A DNA stretch of 64,000 nt, taken from Hyphomonas sp. Lineage in GTDB: Bacteria > Pseudomonadota > Alphaproteobacteria > Caulobacterales > Hyphomonadaceae. Below are positions 9,090 through 18,603 of the stretch, piece after piece. The stretch spans positions 62,001-126,000 of the forward strand of contig NZ_JAGYJH010000003.1 of NCBI RefSeq assembly GCF_018402285.1. Reading direction: 5' to 3'. Position numbers and translations under genes: made by a program. How positions within the stretch are numbered: position 1 is the stretch's first letter; the number at the start of each line of letters is the position of its first letter. The notes beneath the pieces were generated by a model. That model was not told the DNA's origin, made no database searches, and was given only the letters and a program-made list of their open reading frames with translations.

Positions 9090-9995
9090 TTATTCCGTGG
9101 CGGGAAGATCAAACCTGTAGGAATGACGGTCCAGCGCCGCGGGATTGCCCACCTCATACGTGTCGACGACCACTTCGCCTCCCTCGGTAACAGTGAACAC
9201 GCGGAACATCGGCGTGTGGTTTGTCTCGTCAGGGATCTTGGTGCGCTCTAGCGCGGGGATGTGCAGATAATGCACCTGGCCGATCTGCTTTGAATGGTCC
9301 ACGCGGTCCATGTCCATGTGGAGGTCGCCGGAAATCACGGCAGCGAGATTACGCTGGGCGACGACTTCGGCAAAGCGGGGGTTGGCGATGCCCTTCTCGG
9401 CATTCTCCGGATAGACCCCTACCTGCGCGCCGTGCACCACCAGCATCACGGGCTTCGGCGCAGCCGCCTGAAGCTGCGCCAGCATCCAGTCGATTCCTTC
9501 ATCATGGAAGTCGCGGCTGAAATCCGGCGAGGCATAGACCATTACCACCGGTCCGGCATCCTGAACATAGCGGCGGCTGGTGAAGGTCGCTTTACCGTCA
9601 TTCCAGCGATTGGCGTATTCAAGAAAGCGCTCTTCGGTGGTGTTGAATTCCTCGTTCCCCATGATCGGATAGAAAGGCTGCTTCAGCGCCTGAAGCACGG
9701 GCGTGGCTGCCTCATACTGGATGAGCGTACCCTTATGGGCGATGTCACCAACGCCGACGACAAAGTCGATTTCCTGCCGCTCTGCCAGCGCATTCACGTC
9801 CGCCACAGCCGCCGCCATGTTCGGAAACTCAGCCAGCGGCTTGGGTTCACCGTCACCGAGCACGGCAAAGCGTACCGCCGCATCGTCCTGCTGCGCCACC
9901 GGGCCCGTTATGGCGCAGGCCGATACGAGGGAAAGCGCCACCAACTGCGCCGCGACAACAAGGCTCTTCAGGGGCTGCGAACGGAAATGGATCAT
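9090..9995 (-). CDS. Metallophosphoesterase, exported (putative lipoprotein)
   Basis: From the ATG at 9995 the protein begins with a hydrophobic signal ending LSLVSAC, probably a lipobox. The calcineurin-like metal motifs follow in order: FAVLGDGEP, VGDIAHKG, IMGNEEF, LVVHGAQ and SGDLHMDMD. It is probably a periplasmic phosphoesterase of unknown substrate. Longer starts up to 10190 would add 65 residues that look non-coding and would hide the signal peptide. A GAGAG ribosome-site-like sequence precedes 9995. Confidence 0.85.
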   Translation of the reverse strand: MIHFRSQPLKSLVVAAQLVALSLVSACAITGPVAQQDDAAVRFAVLGDGEPKPLAEFPNMAAAVADVNALAERQEIDFVVGVGDIAHKGTLIQYEAATPVLQALKQPFYPIMGNEEFNTTEERFLEYANRWNDGKATFTSRRYVQDAGPVVMVYASPDFSRDFHDEGIDWMLAQLQAAAPKPVMLVVHGAQVGVYPENAEKGIANPRFAEVVAQRNLAAVISGDLHMDMDRVDHSKQIGQVHYLHIPALERTKIPDETNHTPMFRVFTVTEGGEVVVDTYEVGNPAALDRHSYRFDLPATE

Positions 9996-10722
9996 CAAAA
10001 CTATCTCTCGGGTGATCAATCGCACGATGTCTAGTCGCAGGCACCCCCATGGGAAACCCCTGAGATGACACATCCCGACGAAGATTTTGTGACGCCCAAA
10101 CTCTGCCATAAAATGGGAGAGGGTTGGAAGTGAAGGCTGCGGCAGCGCGAATAAGCGCAGCGCCATCCAACGCGCCCCCCTCCCCTTCATCTTCCCACAA
10201 TTACCCCAACCCCTGTCTGTTGAAGATCTGCTATCTTGGGGTTGCAGAGGGGAGCCCGCCCCCCAGGGTCAAGAGCCGCGCAGTGGCCGCAGAGCCGGGA
10301 CCTTCTCTCCGCTGGCAAAGAAAACTTATCCGCCCGGGTCCCTTGCTCCCACACATCAGGCGCATCCTCTTCACAGAAGCCGCGCCGGTACTGTTTGGTT
10401 TGTGAGGAAGGTCGCACCGGAGGATGTGAGCGGCTCCGAGGATCAGCAGTTGCACTGCGATTAGCCGAAGGGCGGTCAAGGCCTGGCAGCGCCGAAGTCA
10501 TCCCGAAAACCGCCCGAAACTACGCTGGCAGTGCGCGGCGGGCGAAAGCGCTCACTCCTCAACCTAAACCTAATCCCCGAGCGCCGCGGCTCCGCATCGC
10601 AGGCTCCACTTCAGGAGCCGCCCCAACTGCTCGGAACCCGGATGGCTCCGCCAGTCCGGATACAGATGTATGGATTTTCGGCGCACCCGACGCGGACGGC
10701 GCCCAGGCCTTCCAATGCTCGA
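9996..10722. other. Gene-free gap of about 730 bp, unexplained
   Basis: This is the only stretch over 300 bp without a supportable gene. It is GC-rich. The short open frames in it have poor starts and compositions typical of frame shadows. It contains short complementary segments: CAACCCC (10207-10213) with GGGGTTG (10238-10244), GGGAGC (10250-10255) with GCTCCC (10345-10350), and nested GGGACC (10297-10302) with GGTCCC (10337-10342). These could fold as RNA. I could not match them to RNase P RNA, tmRNA, SRP RNA, 6S RNA or a tRNA. Confidence 0.4.
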
Positions 10723-11664
10723 TTATCCGGCGAAGACGCGCACCGGTTCGAACTGGCCGGCCCGCACTTCACCCAACGCGACGGCTTCCTCACCTGCCAG
10801 CGCCAGCGCCACGCGGTCGCCTTCATCCTTGCGGCCTGCGCGCCAGCCCTCCACCACATGCGGCAGAAGGACAACCGAGCGGCCCTGGCGAATATTGGCC
10901 GCGTCATGCGGGCTCACCTGCACCTGCGGCATGCCCGAGAGCACCGCATGCAGGGGCTGCAGACGCGCCATCAGGGCGGACTTGTCCTCCTTCAGCGCCT
11001 CAAGATCGGCAATGGAGATCGCCGCCTGCGCCCCGAAGGCGCCTACCCGGTTGCGGCGCAGCTGGGTGATGTGGCCTTCCGCCCCCAGGTCAACGGCAAG
11101 GTCCCGCGCCAGTGCGCGCACATAAAAGCCCTTGCCCGAAACGACATGGATCACTGTATGGTCTGCGTCCGGCATGCCGATGACGCTGGCGGCGTGAACG
11201 TCCACCTCGCGCGCTTCGAGTTCGAATGCCTCCCCTTCCCGGGCGAGGTCATAGGCGCGTTCCCCCGCCACCTTGATGGCGGAGTATTTCGGCGGCACCT
11301 GCGAAATTGTGCCGACAAAGGACTTGAGTGCCTCCTCGATGGCGGCGCGCTCCGGGCGTACATCGGAGGTGGCGGTGATGTCGGCTTCGGCGTCCTGGCT
11401 GGCGGTCGAGATCCCCCAGCGGATGGTGAAAACATATTCCTTGTGCGCGTCCATCGCCCACTGGACCGTCTTGGTCGCCTGTCCGAGCGCTATCGGGAGG
11501 ATGCCGTCCGCCAACGGATCAAGCGTTCCGCCATGGCCCACCTTCTCGGCATTGTAGAGCCGCTTGATGATCGCCACCGCCTGGGTGGAGGTCATATCGA
11601 CCGGCTTGAAAAGATTGATCCAGCCCGTAACGGGCTCGCCTTTGCGCTTACGTTGGCGGGCCAA
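10723..11664 (-). CDS. truB: tRNA pseudouridine(55) synthase TruB
   Basis: The 313 residues carry the TruB signature GHGGTLDPLADG with catalytic Asp49. YSAIKVAGERAYDLAR, GFYVRALARDLA and the C-terminal PUA-like tail with RNRVGAF follow. It makes the universal pseudouridine 55 in the tRNA T-loop. In most alphaproteobacteria truB follows rbfA and precedes rpsO. Here a membrane-protein gene lies between rbfA and truB, and an empty gap follows instead of rpsO. The 132-bp spacer upstream could hold its own promoter. Confidence 0.97.
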   Translation of the reverse strand: MARQRKRKGEPVTGWINLFKPVDMTSTQAVAIIKRLYNAEKVGHGGTLDPLADGILPIALGQATKTVQWAMDAHKEYVFTIRWGISTASQDAEADITATSDVRPERAAIEEALKSFVGTISQVPPKYSAIKVAGERAYDLAREGEAFELEAREVDVHAASVIGMPDADHTVIHVVSGKGFYVRALARDLAVDLGAEGHITQLRRNRVGAFGAQAAISIADLEALKEDKSALMARLQPLHAVLSGMPQVQVSPHDAANIRQGRSVVLLPHVVEGWRAGRKDEGDRVALALAGEEAVALGEVRAGQFEPVRVFAG

Positions 11665-11796
11665 GATGCTCTCCGGAATGGCCTGGCTAGGCGGTTCGAA
11701 CGCTCAGGCCGGCGAGGGAATGGGATTTGCTGGCGCGCTTATGCGCGAGACGGCGGCATAGTCAATCGCCCGCACTGCTGCCGGGCACTCGAAGTT

Positions 11797-12420
11797 TCAA
11801 TATGTCAGGCGGGGCCCGTCAAAAACATCGTCTTCCAGCGAAGCAGGCTGCGGCTCCGGAGCAGGCGTAGCCGCGCCCATCGCGGCACCCTTTGGCAGGC
11901 GAAGGTTCACTCTGTCGAGGTTGAGGTCAAAATCGCCGGTGATCGAGGTGTCGGAAGTATCGAGCTTGTAGCGCACCACATCCCGAACCTTCACAAGCAC
12001 GTCGCGGTTATTGTCCACCAGCGGAATCTGGCGGCCATCCGATGTCCCGATCAGCAACCTGTAATAAGGCTCACGCTTCTTCAGCATCACCGCAATCATG
12101 GCCGCCCTGATGCCCAGCAGCACGCCCAGGAACAGCATGCCGATCCCGGCAAAGAGGCCAATGACGCCGTCGCCCTGACCGGGGCGAAGCGCCCACCAGC
12201 CAAGCCCGAGCAGGCCAAAAAACAGCAGCGAAACACACAAGGTGGCGTACACGCCTTGGGTCTTGCGGTTGCGCGGGGTGTCCCAGGGGGCAAACTCATG
12301 GCGCTCGACCGACATGGTCGCGATGCGGCGGATGGCAATCGTATCGTCGCCCAACTGCAGCGATGCGGCCGATACCTCGCCCTGACGGGCGCCTTCCATG
12401 TCGAGTGTCTGTCGGTCCAT
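11797..12420 (-). CDS. Hypothetical protein with two TM segments, DUF6232-like layout
   Basis: This protein of 207 residues has a soluble N-terminus (about 1-55), two close hydrophobic helices (about 58-78 and 85-112), then a soluble domain with LLIGTSDGRQIPLVDNNRD and a disordered Pro/Ala tail. The soluble-TM-TM-PH-like order recalls DUF6232 proteins. That is a resemblance of layout, not a tested match. It sits between rbfA and truB on the same strand, after a terminator, so it may start its own transcript. Function unknown. Confidence 0.68.
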   Translation of the reverse strand: MDRQTLDMEGARQGEVSAASLQLGDDTIAIRRIATMSVERHEFAPWDTPRNRKTQGVYATLCVSLLFFGLLGLGWWALRPGQGDGVIGLFAGIGMLFLGVLLGIRAAMIAVMLKKREPYYRLLIGTSDGRQIPLVDNNRDVLVKVRDVVRYKLDTSDTSITGDFDLNLDRVNLRLPKGAAMGAATPAPEPQPASLEDDVFDGPRLTY

Positions 12421-12485
12421 TCTGAGCCCCGATTACCCTGTGTGCAGGGCTGGCTGGGCCCCTCCATCCTGTCAAATGACAAAGC

Positions 12486-12517
12486 AAAAAGGCAGAAAAA
12501 CGGCGCCCGCCTGCCTT
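12486..12517 (-). terminator. Probable terminator after rbfA
   Basis: Read on the minus strand, AAGGCAG and CTGCCTT form a 7-bp stem around a 15-nt loop. The stem runs into a T stretch and begins at the rbfA stop codon. It would close the rimP-nusA-ylxR-infB-rbfA transcript and separate it from the membrane protein and truB. Confidence 0.55.
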
Positions 12518-12924
12518 CAGCCTTCGCTCTCGACATCCCGGCGAACCCGCGGATCGTTCAGCAGCCGATCAATCGCCGTGGCTTCATCATAGGAAGCATC
12601 GGCAATGAAGTGAAGCTCAGGCGTGAATTTGAGTTCGATCTCGCGGCCGAGCCGCGCGCGCAGGAAACCCTTCGCCCGGGTCAGAGCATCGGTGAGCCGC
12701 TTGCGGCCTTCCTCGGACTCATCCCCCAGCGGGGTGACGAAGATGTTGGCATGCTTGAGATCGGGCGAGCAGCGTACCTCCCCCACCGTAACGATTACAT
12801 TGGTGAGGTCAGGATCGCGGAAGTCCTCGCGCGAGATGATCTCGGCCAGGGCGTGGCGGATGATCTCCCCAGCACGCAACTGGCGCTGGGAAGGAAGTCC
12901 GGGAGGTGTCGGGCGGCGGGCCAT
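12517..12924 (-). CDS. rbfA: 30S ribosome-binding factor RbfA
   Basis: The protein has 135 residues with the KH-like RbfA fold. Landmarks are RAGEIIRHALAEII, DPDLTNVIVTVGEVRCSPD, HANIFVTPLGD and a C-terminal ELHFIADAS before the conserved helix. It assists late maturation of 16S rRNA 5' end and cold adaptation of the 30S subunit. It lies 9 bp downstream of infB, as in the usual nusA-infB operon, and the probable terminator follows directly. Confidence 0.96.
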   Translation of the reverse strand: MARRPTPPGLPSQRQLRAGEIIRHALAEIISREDFRDPDLTNVIVTVGEVRCSPDLKHANIFVTPLGDESEEGRKRLTDALTRAKGFLRARLGREIELKFTPELHFIADASYDEATAIDRLLNDPRVRRDVESEG

Positions 12925-12933
12925 GGTGAGAGG

Positions 12934-15498
12934 TTACGCAAGCGTCCTTGCGATTTCCTCGACCTGGAAGCACTCGATCTTGTCTCCGACACGGATGTCG
13001 TCATACCGCTCGAATGCCATGCCGCATTCCATACCGGCATTGACCTCGGACACTTCGTCCTTGAAGCGCTTGAGCGTCTTGAGCTTGCCTTCGTGGATGA
13101 CGATGTTGTCGCGCAGCAAGCGCACACCGCAGCCCCGCAGGACCTTGCCTTCGGAAATCCGGCAACCGGCAACCTTGCCGACCTTCGTGATATTGAAGAC
13201 TTCCAGGATATCGGCATAACCAAGGAAGGTCTCGCGCTTCTCCGGCGCCAGCATTCCCGAAAGGGTCGATTTCACATCGTCGAGCAGATCATAGATGATC
13301 GAGTAGTAACGGATCTCGACACCTTCACGCTCTGCCAGTTCCCGCGCCTGTTTGTTGGCACGCACGTTGAAGGCAAAGATGGGTGCATTCGATGAGCGGG
13401 CGAGCAGCACATCGGATTCGGAAATACCGCCGACCGCGCCATGGATAACCTTTGCGCGGACTTCCTCGGTCGAAATCTTGTCCAGCGACATGCTGATTGC
13501 TTCGACGGAGCCCTGCACATCGCCCTTGAGAACGATGGGAAGTTCACTGGTGACGATAGCGCCATCCTTGAGACGGTTCATCAGCTGGTCGAGTGAGGCA
13601 CGCGCCGCAACCGACGCATTTCCGGCCACCTGGCGCTTGGTCCGCACACGGTATTCCGTGATCTCGCGGGCCCGCGCTTCGCTGTCCACCACGACGAATG
13701 CGTCACCCGGATCAGGCGCGCCATCAAGGCCGAGCACCTCGACGGGAAGCGACGGACCGGCTTCGGCGAGTTGTTGGCCGCGCTCGTCCACGAGCGCGCG
13801 CACCTTGCCCCACTGGGCGCCGGCCACGACAATGTCGCCGCGCTTGAGGGTGCCGCGCTTGATCAGAACGGTCGCGACCGGGCCACGGCCCTTGTCTAGC
13901 TTGGATTCGATCACCACACCGTCGGCTTCACGGTTCGGGTTGGCTTTCAGTTCGAGCACTTCAGCCTGCAGCGAGATGGCATCTGTCAGTTCGTCAAGAC
14001 CTTCACCGGTCTTGGCCGAAACCTTGATGGCCATCGTGACGCCGCCCATCGATTCAACCTGGATGTCGTGCTGGAGGAGGTCGGTCAGGACCTTGTCGGG
14101 ATTTGCGTCATAGAGGTCGGTCTTGGTAACAGCCACGATGATCGGAACGCCGGCGGCCTTCGCGTGATTGATGGACTCGATCGTCTGCGGCATCACCGAA
14201 TCGTTGGAAGCCACTACGAGGATCGCAATATCGGTTGCATTGGCACCACGCGCACGCATCGCCGTGAAGGCGGCATGACCCGGAGTATCCAGGAAGGTGA
14301 TCCGCTCGCCCGATTTCAACTGCACCTGGTAAGCGCCGATATGCTGCGTAATGCCGCCGGCTTCGCCCGAGACCACGTCGGTCTTGCGCAGCGCGTCGAG
14401 CAGTGACGTCTTGCCGTGATCGACATGACCCATGATGGTCACAATGGGTGCGCGAGGCTTGAGGTCTTCCACGCGGTCATCGGCGCCTTCAAGGCCGATC
14501 TCGACGTCCGCTTCGGACACGCGTTTTACCGAATGGCCGAATTCGCCGGCGATAAGTTCCGCCATGTCGGCGTCGACGATATCGTTGCCGCGAAGCATTT
14601 CGCCCTGTTTGAACATGAACTTCACGACGTCGGCGACGCGCTCGTTCATCCGCTGGGCGAGATCCTGCAGCGAAATGGTTTCCGGCAGCGTGACCTCGAT
14701 CGAGGCCTTGTCGCGCTGGTCAGCGCCGCCAACCCGGCGTTCGCGCTCGCGTTCGCGGGCACGGCGCACAGAAGCCAGAGACCGCTGGCGGTCGGCATCA
14801 TCGCCCAGCGCCGAAGCGATGGTCAGCTTGCCACGCCGGCGTTCGGCATCACCCCGCGAGGGCTTGGTCGCCACTTCACGGGCACGGTCTGCGCGGTCAT
14901 CGCGGGCAGGCTTGCTGGCCCCGCCGCCACTGCTGCGCTTGTTGCGGCCAGCTTCGGCGTCAGCGTCATCGGCAGGCGGTGCCTGGACAGCCGGCGCGGC
15001 GCGCGGCGCCTTGGACGGACGGTCGACGAGTTCACGGGCGCTGGCTTCGGCGAGCTTGGCAGCTTCTTCCTCGGCACGGCGGCGCACCTCGGCCTCTTCG
15101 CGCTCACGCGCTTCCTGCTGCTTGCGTTCCTGCTCGGTACGCAGACGATCCTGCGCCGCCCGTTCGGCCTCTGTGTCCTTGGCGCGGGAGGCTTCTTCAG
15201 CCTTGCGCTGCTCGAGCACTTTCTGGCGCGCCTTGAGCTCGGCAACGGTAATGCCGAGCTTTGCGGCGAGCGCCACAAGCTTGGCTTCCATCACATCCGA
15301 TGCGGACGGTGTGGATGGATCGGAATCGCCGGATCCTCCCTGTCCGCCGGCGGAAACCGGGCGACGCTTCTTGGTCTCCACAACAACCTGCTTGGAGCGC
15401 CCATGGCTGAAGCTTTGCTTGACCGTACCGGAAGTCTTCCGCACCACGGTCAGCGGCTTGCGTCCGCCGGAATTGCCTTGATCGTTCGTATCGCTCAT
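12934..15498 (-). CDS. infB: Translation initiation factor IF-2
   Basis: The 854-residue IF-2 has a long charged N-terminal region (residues 1-330, Ala/Glu/Arg-rich with coiled-coil character near 85-165). The G domain follows with GHVDHGKTS (G1), DTPGHAAF (G3) and SAK (G5), then domains II-IV. It positions initiator tRNA on the 30S subunit and promotes joining of the 50S. The G4 position reads T-K-T-D at residues 458-461 instead of the usual N-K-x-D. AGGA lies just before the ATG. It is downstream of ylxR and upstream of rbfA. Confidence 0.98.
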   Translation of the reverse strand: MSDTNDQGNSGGRKPLTVVRKTSGTVKQSFSHGRSKQVVVETKKRRPVSAGGQGGSGDSDPSTPSASDVMEAKLVALAAKLGITVAELKARQKVLEQRKAEEASRAKDTEAERAAQDRLRTEQERKQQEAREREEAEVRRRAEEEAAKLAEASARELVDRPSKAPRAAPAVQAPPADDADAEAGRNKRSSGGGASKPARDDRADRAREVATKPSRGDAERRRGKLTIASALGDDADRQRSLASVRRARERERERRVGGADQRDKASIEVTLPETISLQDLAQRMNERVADVVKFMFKQGEMLRGNDIVDADMAELIAGEFGHSVKRVSEADVEIGLEGADDRVEDLKPRAPIVTIMGHVDHGKTSLLDALRKTDVVSGEAGGITQHIGAYQVQLKSGERITFLDTPGHAAFTAMRARGANATDIAILVVASNDSVMPQTIESINHAKAAGVPIIVAVTKTDLYDANPDKVLTDLLQHDIQVESMGGVTMAIKVSAKTGEGLDELTDAISLQAEVLELKANPNREADGVVIESKLDKGRGPVATVLIKRGTLKRGDIVVAGAQWGKVRALVDERGQQLAEAGPSLPVEVLGLDGAPDPGDAFVVVDSEARAREITEYRVRTKRQVAGNASVAARASLDQLMNRLKDGAIVTSELPIVLKGDVQGSVEAISMSLDKISTEEVRAKVIHGAVGGISESDVLLARSSNAPIFAFNVRANKQARELAEREGVEIRYYSIIYDLLDDVKSTLSGMLAPEKRETFLGYADILEVFNITKVGKVAGCRISEGKVLRGCGVRLLRDNIVIHEGKLKTLKRFKDEVSEVNAGMECGMAFERYDDIRVGDKIECFQVEEIARTLA

Positions 15499-15553
15499 TC
15501 GTCCTACATATCACATATTACACCGGAACGCCTCTGCGTTCCGGCTGTTTCCG

Positions 15554-16240
15554 CTACCCGTCCGTTTCCTGGAACCAGGTCAATTCTGGAGCCTCGCGAA
15601 ACCCGGTCAGTCGCCCATAGGCAACTCCCCAAGTCTCCGCGATGGCCCCCCTGCGGACGAGCCCGTGTATCACACGGTCGCGTCCAAATGCCATGCCCAA
15701 TTCAGGCGCGCTGAGCGCTCCGGCGACTTTCACGTCCCTATATAGAGCTTTTGCGAGAAAATATACCTTTGAGCGGCCATCTTCCGCGCCGTCTGCCGCT
15801 TCCAGAAGGAAGGCGGGGCAGCCGCCGCGTAATGCGTCGCGCACCTGATCAAACCCACATATGGCCTGTCCGGCCTTGCGCGCAAGGCTGAGCGTGTCCA
15901 CGCACCGCTTCAGCAGCAGGCGCTCAATCAGACCGGAGAGACCTTCCGGAATGGTGACCTGCGATTTGAAGCCCCGGGCGAACGCGCCCTTCTTCGCAGC
16001 GAGGTCAACCGCGCCGCGCTCGGCCTTGACCCATACGCCCCTGCCCGGCAGCCGCTCCAGAATGTCCGGCGTCACGACACCGTCCGGAGACAGCACAAAG
16101 CGAAGCATGGCTGCCTTGGGCAGCCGCTCCCGCGTAACCGCGCACTGGCGCTCAGGCGAGGAAGCATCTTCCTCGCCCAGGCCATCTTCAGCATTGTCTG
16201 CGATCAGTCGGGGATCACTCTCGGGATGCGGCTCCGTCAT
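15554..16240 (-). CDS. YlxR-type (DUF448) / L7Ae-like RNA-binding fusion protein
   Basis: The N-terminal half has the DUF448 pattern RQCAVTRERLPKAAMLRFV and GRGVWVKAE. The C-terminal half (from about residue 110) is an L7Ae/L30e-like domain beginning LSLARKAGQAICGFDQV. Alphaproteobacteria often carry this fused form between nusA and infB, and it is thought to bind RNA or modulate processing and transcription. I chose the ATG at 16240 because GGAGG lies 6 nt upstream. An in-frame ATG at 16258 is possible. The start overlaps the end of nusA by 26 bp. Confidence 0.9.
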   Translation of the reverse strand: MTEPHPESDPRLIADNAEDGLGEEDASSPERQCAVTRERLPKAAMLRFVLSPDGVVTPDILERLPGRGVWVKAERGAVDLAAKKGAFARGFKSQVTIPEGLSGLIERLLLKRCVDTLSLARKAGQAICGFDQVRDALRGGCPAFLLEAADGAEDGRSKVYFLAKALYRDVKVAGALSAPELGMAFGRDRVIHGLVRRGAIAETWGVAYGRLTGFREAPELTWFQETDG

Positions 16241-17984
16241 CACCGCCCTCCGATTCAAGTTCGGAGAGATCTATGCCGAGCTCTTCGGCGAGGGTCTCTT
16301 CGTCTTCATCATCATGGCCCGAATTACCCAGTTCGCCGAGCGCGAGGAGCGCACGCTCCTCCTCGGTCAGCTCCGGAGCAGGCTCGGTCGACTGTTGCTG
16401 TGCCAGCATCTCTTCAATCGCTTCGGGCTCGATCCAACCAGCGGCAACACGCGCCTTCATGACGAACAGGTTGGCGTCGTCCTTGCGCATCTCGCCCTTC
16501 TTGAGGATGCCCTCGACCCAGACCGGCTTTCCATCCGGGCCCGGTTCACGGTAGCCGGTGATGTCGTCAGGCACGAGGCCGGCAACATCTTCCACGGTCT
16601 TTACGCCCTGCTCGCCAAGTTTCACGGCAAAGGATGGTGTGACGCCCTCCAGCTCCATGACTTCATCGGTCACACCGAGTTCCTTGCGCTTGGCGTCGTT
16701 CTCGGCCGCAACGCGATCGAGGTACTCGCGGGCACGCTCCTGGAGCTCTTCGGCCACGTCCTTGTCGAAGCCTTCAATGGTGATGAAGTCGTCGGACGCA
16801 ACAAATGCGATCTCTTCAACCGATTCAAAGCCTTCAGAAGCCAGCAGCTGGGCAAGCGTTTCGTCCGCATCCAGAGCCTTCATGAACAGCTCGGTCCGCT
16901 CCTGGAATTCCTTCTGGAAGCGTTCGGAGTCGGCCGATTCGGTGATCAGGTCGATCTGCCAGCCGGTCAGCTGGGAGGCGAGACGGACGTTCTGACCGCG
17001 GCGGCCAATGGCCAGCGGGAACTGATCATCTGCCACGACCACTTCGACGCGGCGCTCGTCCTCGTCCAGGACGACCTTGGATACTTCGGCGGGCTGCAGA
17101 CCGTTCACGATGAACGTTGCTGCATCGAAGCTCCACGGAATTATGTCAATCTTCTCGCCCGAAAGCTCGCCGACAACCGCCTGGACGCGTGCGCCCCGCA
17201 TACCGACGCAGGCGCCGACGGGATCGATCGAGGAGTCGTTGGAAATCACGCCGATCTTGGCGCGCGAACCCGGGTCACGGGCACAGGCCTTGATCTGGAT
17301 GACGCCCTCATAAACTTCCGGCACCTCCTGCGCGAAGAGCTTCTTCATGAAGTCCGGCGCGGCGCGGGAGAGGAAAATCTGCGGGCCCTTCACTTCGCGG
17401 CTCACCTTGTAAAGGTAAGCGCGGACGCGGTCGTTAGGCTGGAAGTTCTCGCGCGGGATACCATCATTGCGGCGGATGATGCCTTCGGCGCGGCCGAGGT
17501 CCACGATCACGTGGCCATACTCAACGCGCTTAACGATGCCGGAGACGATCTCGCCGACGCGGTCCTTGTATTCGTTATACTGGCGCTCGCGCTCGGCATC
17601 GCGCACTTTCTGCGTGATGACCTGCTTGGCCGTCTGGGCAGCGACGCGGCCAAAGTCGAAAGGCGGGAGCTCTTCCTTGAGCTCGCTGCCGGCAACGAGG
17701 GTCGCATCGATCTTCTTGGCTTCGGAAAGACGCAGCTGCTTGGCTTCGTCTTCGAAGGTTTCGTCGTCCGCAACCGTCTGAACGCGCCAAAGCGTCTGCT
17801 CGCCCGTTACCGGGTCGATCTTGGCGCGGATATCGTGCTCCTGGCCGTACTTGGCCTTGGCAGCCTTCTCGATGGCTTCCTGCATCGCCTCAATGACGAT
17901 ACGCTGGTCAATCGACTTCTCCTCCGCCACTGCTTTGGCGATCTGGAGGATTTCGAGCCTGTTGGCTGATACGCCGGCGCTCAT
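16215..17984 (-). CDS. nusA: Transcription termination/antitermination protein NusA
   Basis: This 589-residue NusA has an N-terminal RNA-polymerase-binding domain (1-130), an S1 domain (YKDRVGEIVSGIVKRVEYGH onward) and two KH domains (GACVGMRGARVQAVVGEL; AIGRRGQNVRLASQLTGWQ). Helix-hairpin-helix repeats near 370-500 and an acidic tail complete it. It controls pausing, termination and antitermination. It overlaps rimP by 4 bp (ATGA) and ylxR by 26 bp, so these genes are tightly coupled. Confidence 0.98.
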   Translation of the reverse strand: MSAGVSANRLEILQIAKAVAEEKSIDQRIVIEAMQEAIEKAAKAKYGQEHDIRAKIDPVTGEQTLWRVQTVADDETFEDEAKQLRLSEAKKIDATLVAGSELKEELPPFDFGRVAAQTAKQVITQKVRDAERERQYNEYKDRVGEIVSGIVKRVEYGHVIVDLGRAEGIIRRNDGIPRENFQPNDRVRAYLYKVSREVKGPQIFLSRAAPDFMKKLFAQEVPEVYEGVIQIKACARDPGSRAKIGVISNDSSIDPVGACVGMRGARVQAVVGELSGEKIDIIPWSFDAATFIVNGLQPAEVSKVVLDEDERRVEVVVADDQFPLAIGRRGQNVRLASQLTGWQIDLITESADSERFQKEFQERTELFMKALDADETLAQLLASEGFESVEEIAFVASDDFITIEGFDKDVAEELQERAREYLDRVAAENDAKRKELGVTDEVMELEGVTPSFAVKLGEQGVKTVEDVAGLVPDDITGYREPGPDGKPVWVEGILKKGEMRKDDANLFVMKARVAAGWIEPEAIEEMLAQQQSTEPAPELTEEERALLALGELGNSGHDDEDEETLAEELGIDLSELESEGGDDGAASRE

Positions 17985-18580
17985 TGGACATCTCCTGTCT
18001 CTGGGTCTTCTTCGTCTTCGGACTCGTCGATCTCAAAATCGGCGAGGGATGCTTCGTCTTCTTCAGGCTGCGGCGGCAGGTTTCCTGCGGCACGCGCGGC
18101 TTCGATAAGTTCGTCGGTCAGCACGAGGCTCGCCCGGCTCATCTCATGGACGGCCGCCACAAGCTTTGTCTCATCGTCGAGCTCAATATGAGCGCCGTCA
18201 TCATCTTCGCCCGTGATCGAGCCCGTAAAACGGCGGCGGCCATCAATGGGGCGCGCCAGCTCAATACGTACCGCGTGACCGATCCACCGAGCGAAATCTC
18301 CCGGCCGGGTCAGAGGGCGGTCAATTCCAGGCGTCGACACTTCGAGTGTGTAAGCCTCAGGAATGGGGTCTGCCGCCTCAAGTACCGGGGACATGCCACG
18401 CGAGAGGCGCGCGCAATCTTCGATACCGGTTGGCGCGCCCCCTGCCCGTTCTGCCATGATCTGCAGGTGCGGACGGCGTCCGCCCTGGACGCGCAGGCGC
18501 ACGATTTCCATGCCGAGGCCCTCAGCCACCGGCTGGACCAGGGAGAGAAGGCGGCGTTCCTGTTCAGTCAGAACGATCAT
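17981..18580 (-). CDS. rimP: Ribosome maturation factor RimP
   Basis: The 199 residues contain the RimP N-domain with MEIVRLRVQGGRRPHLQI and IEDCARLSRGMSPVLE, then the typical YTLEVSTPGIDRPL and an SH3-like C-domain. An acidic tail extends the usual length by about 30 residues. RimP helps assemble the 30S head. It is the first gene of the nusA operon and its stop overlaps the nusA start by 4 bp. Confidence 0.97.
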   Translation of the reverse strand: MIVLTEQERRLLSLVQPVAEGLGMEIVRLRVQGGRRPHLQIMAERAGGAPTGIEDCARLSRGMSPVLEAADPIPEAYTLEVSTPGIDRPLTRPGDFARWIGHAVRIELARPIDGRRRFTGSITGEDDDGAHIELDDETKLVAAVHEMSRASLVLTDELIEAARAAGNLPPQPEEDEASLADFEIDESEDEEDPETGDVQ

Positions 18581-18603
18581 GTGTAGAGGGCAGGCTCCAG
18601 ACT

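Noticed and set aside
10231-10479. Minus-strand frame beginning with a signal-peptide-like stretch (MTALRLIAVQLLILGAAHIL)
   Set aside because: It starts at TTG with no ribosome site and continues into a sequence rich in Arg/Gly/Pro without fold-like pattern. Chance is more likely than a gene.
11690-11710. tRNA-like GGTTCGA sequences near truB (also 10745)
   Set aside because: No acceptor stem, anticodon arm or D-loop can be paired around them. The site at 10745 lies in the truB coding end and the one near 11693 in its upstream spacer.
10531-13395. Plus-strand open frame of 954 codons
   Set aside because: It lies antisense to truB, the membrane protein, rbfA and the end of infB. The peptide is low in family-like motifs and rich in Arg/His/Gly, as expected from a GC-rich shadow frame.
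15861-17969. Plus-strand open frame of 702 codons
   Set aside because: It is antisense to nusA and ylxR, which are certain genes. No domain is recognisable.
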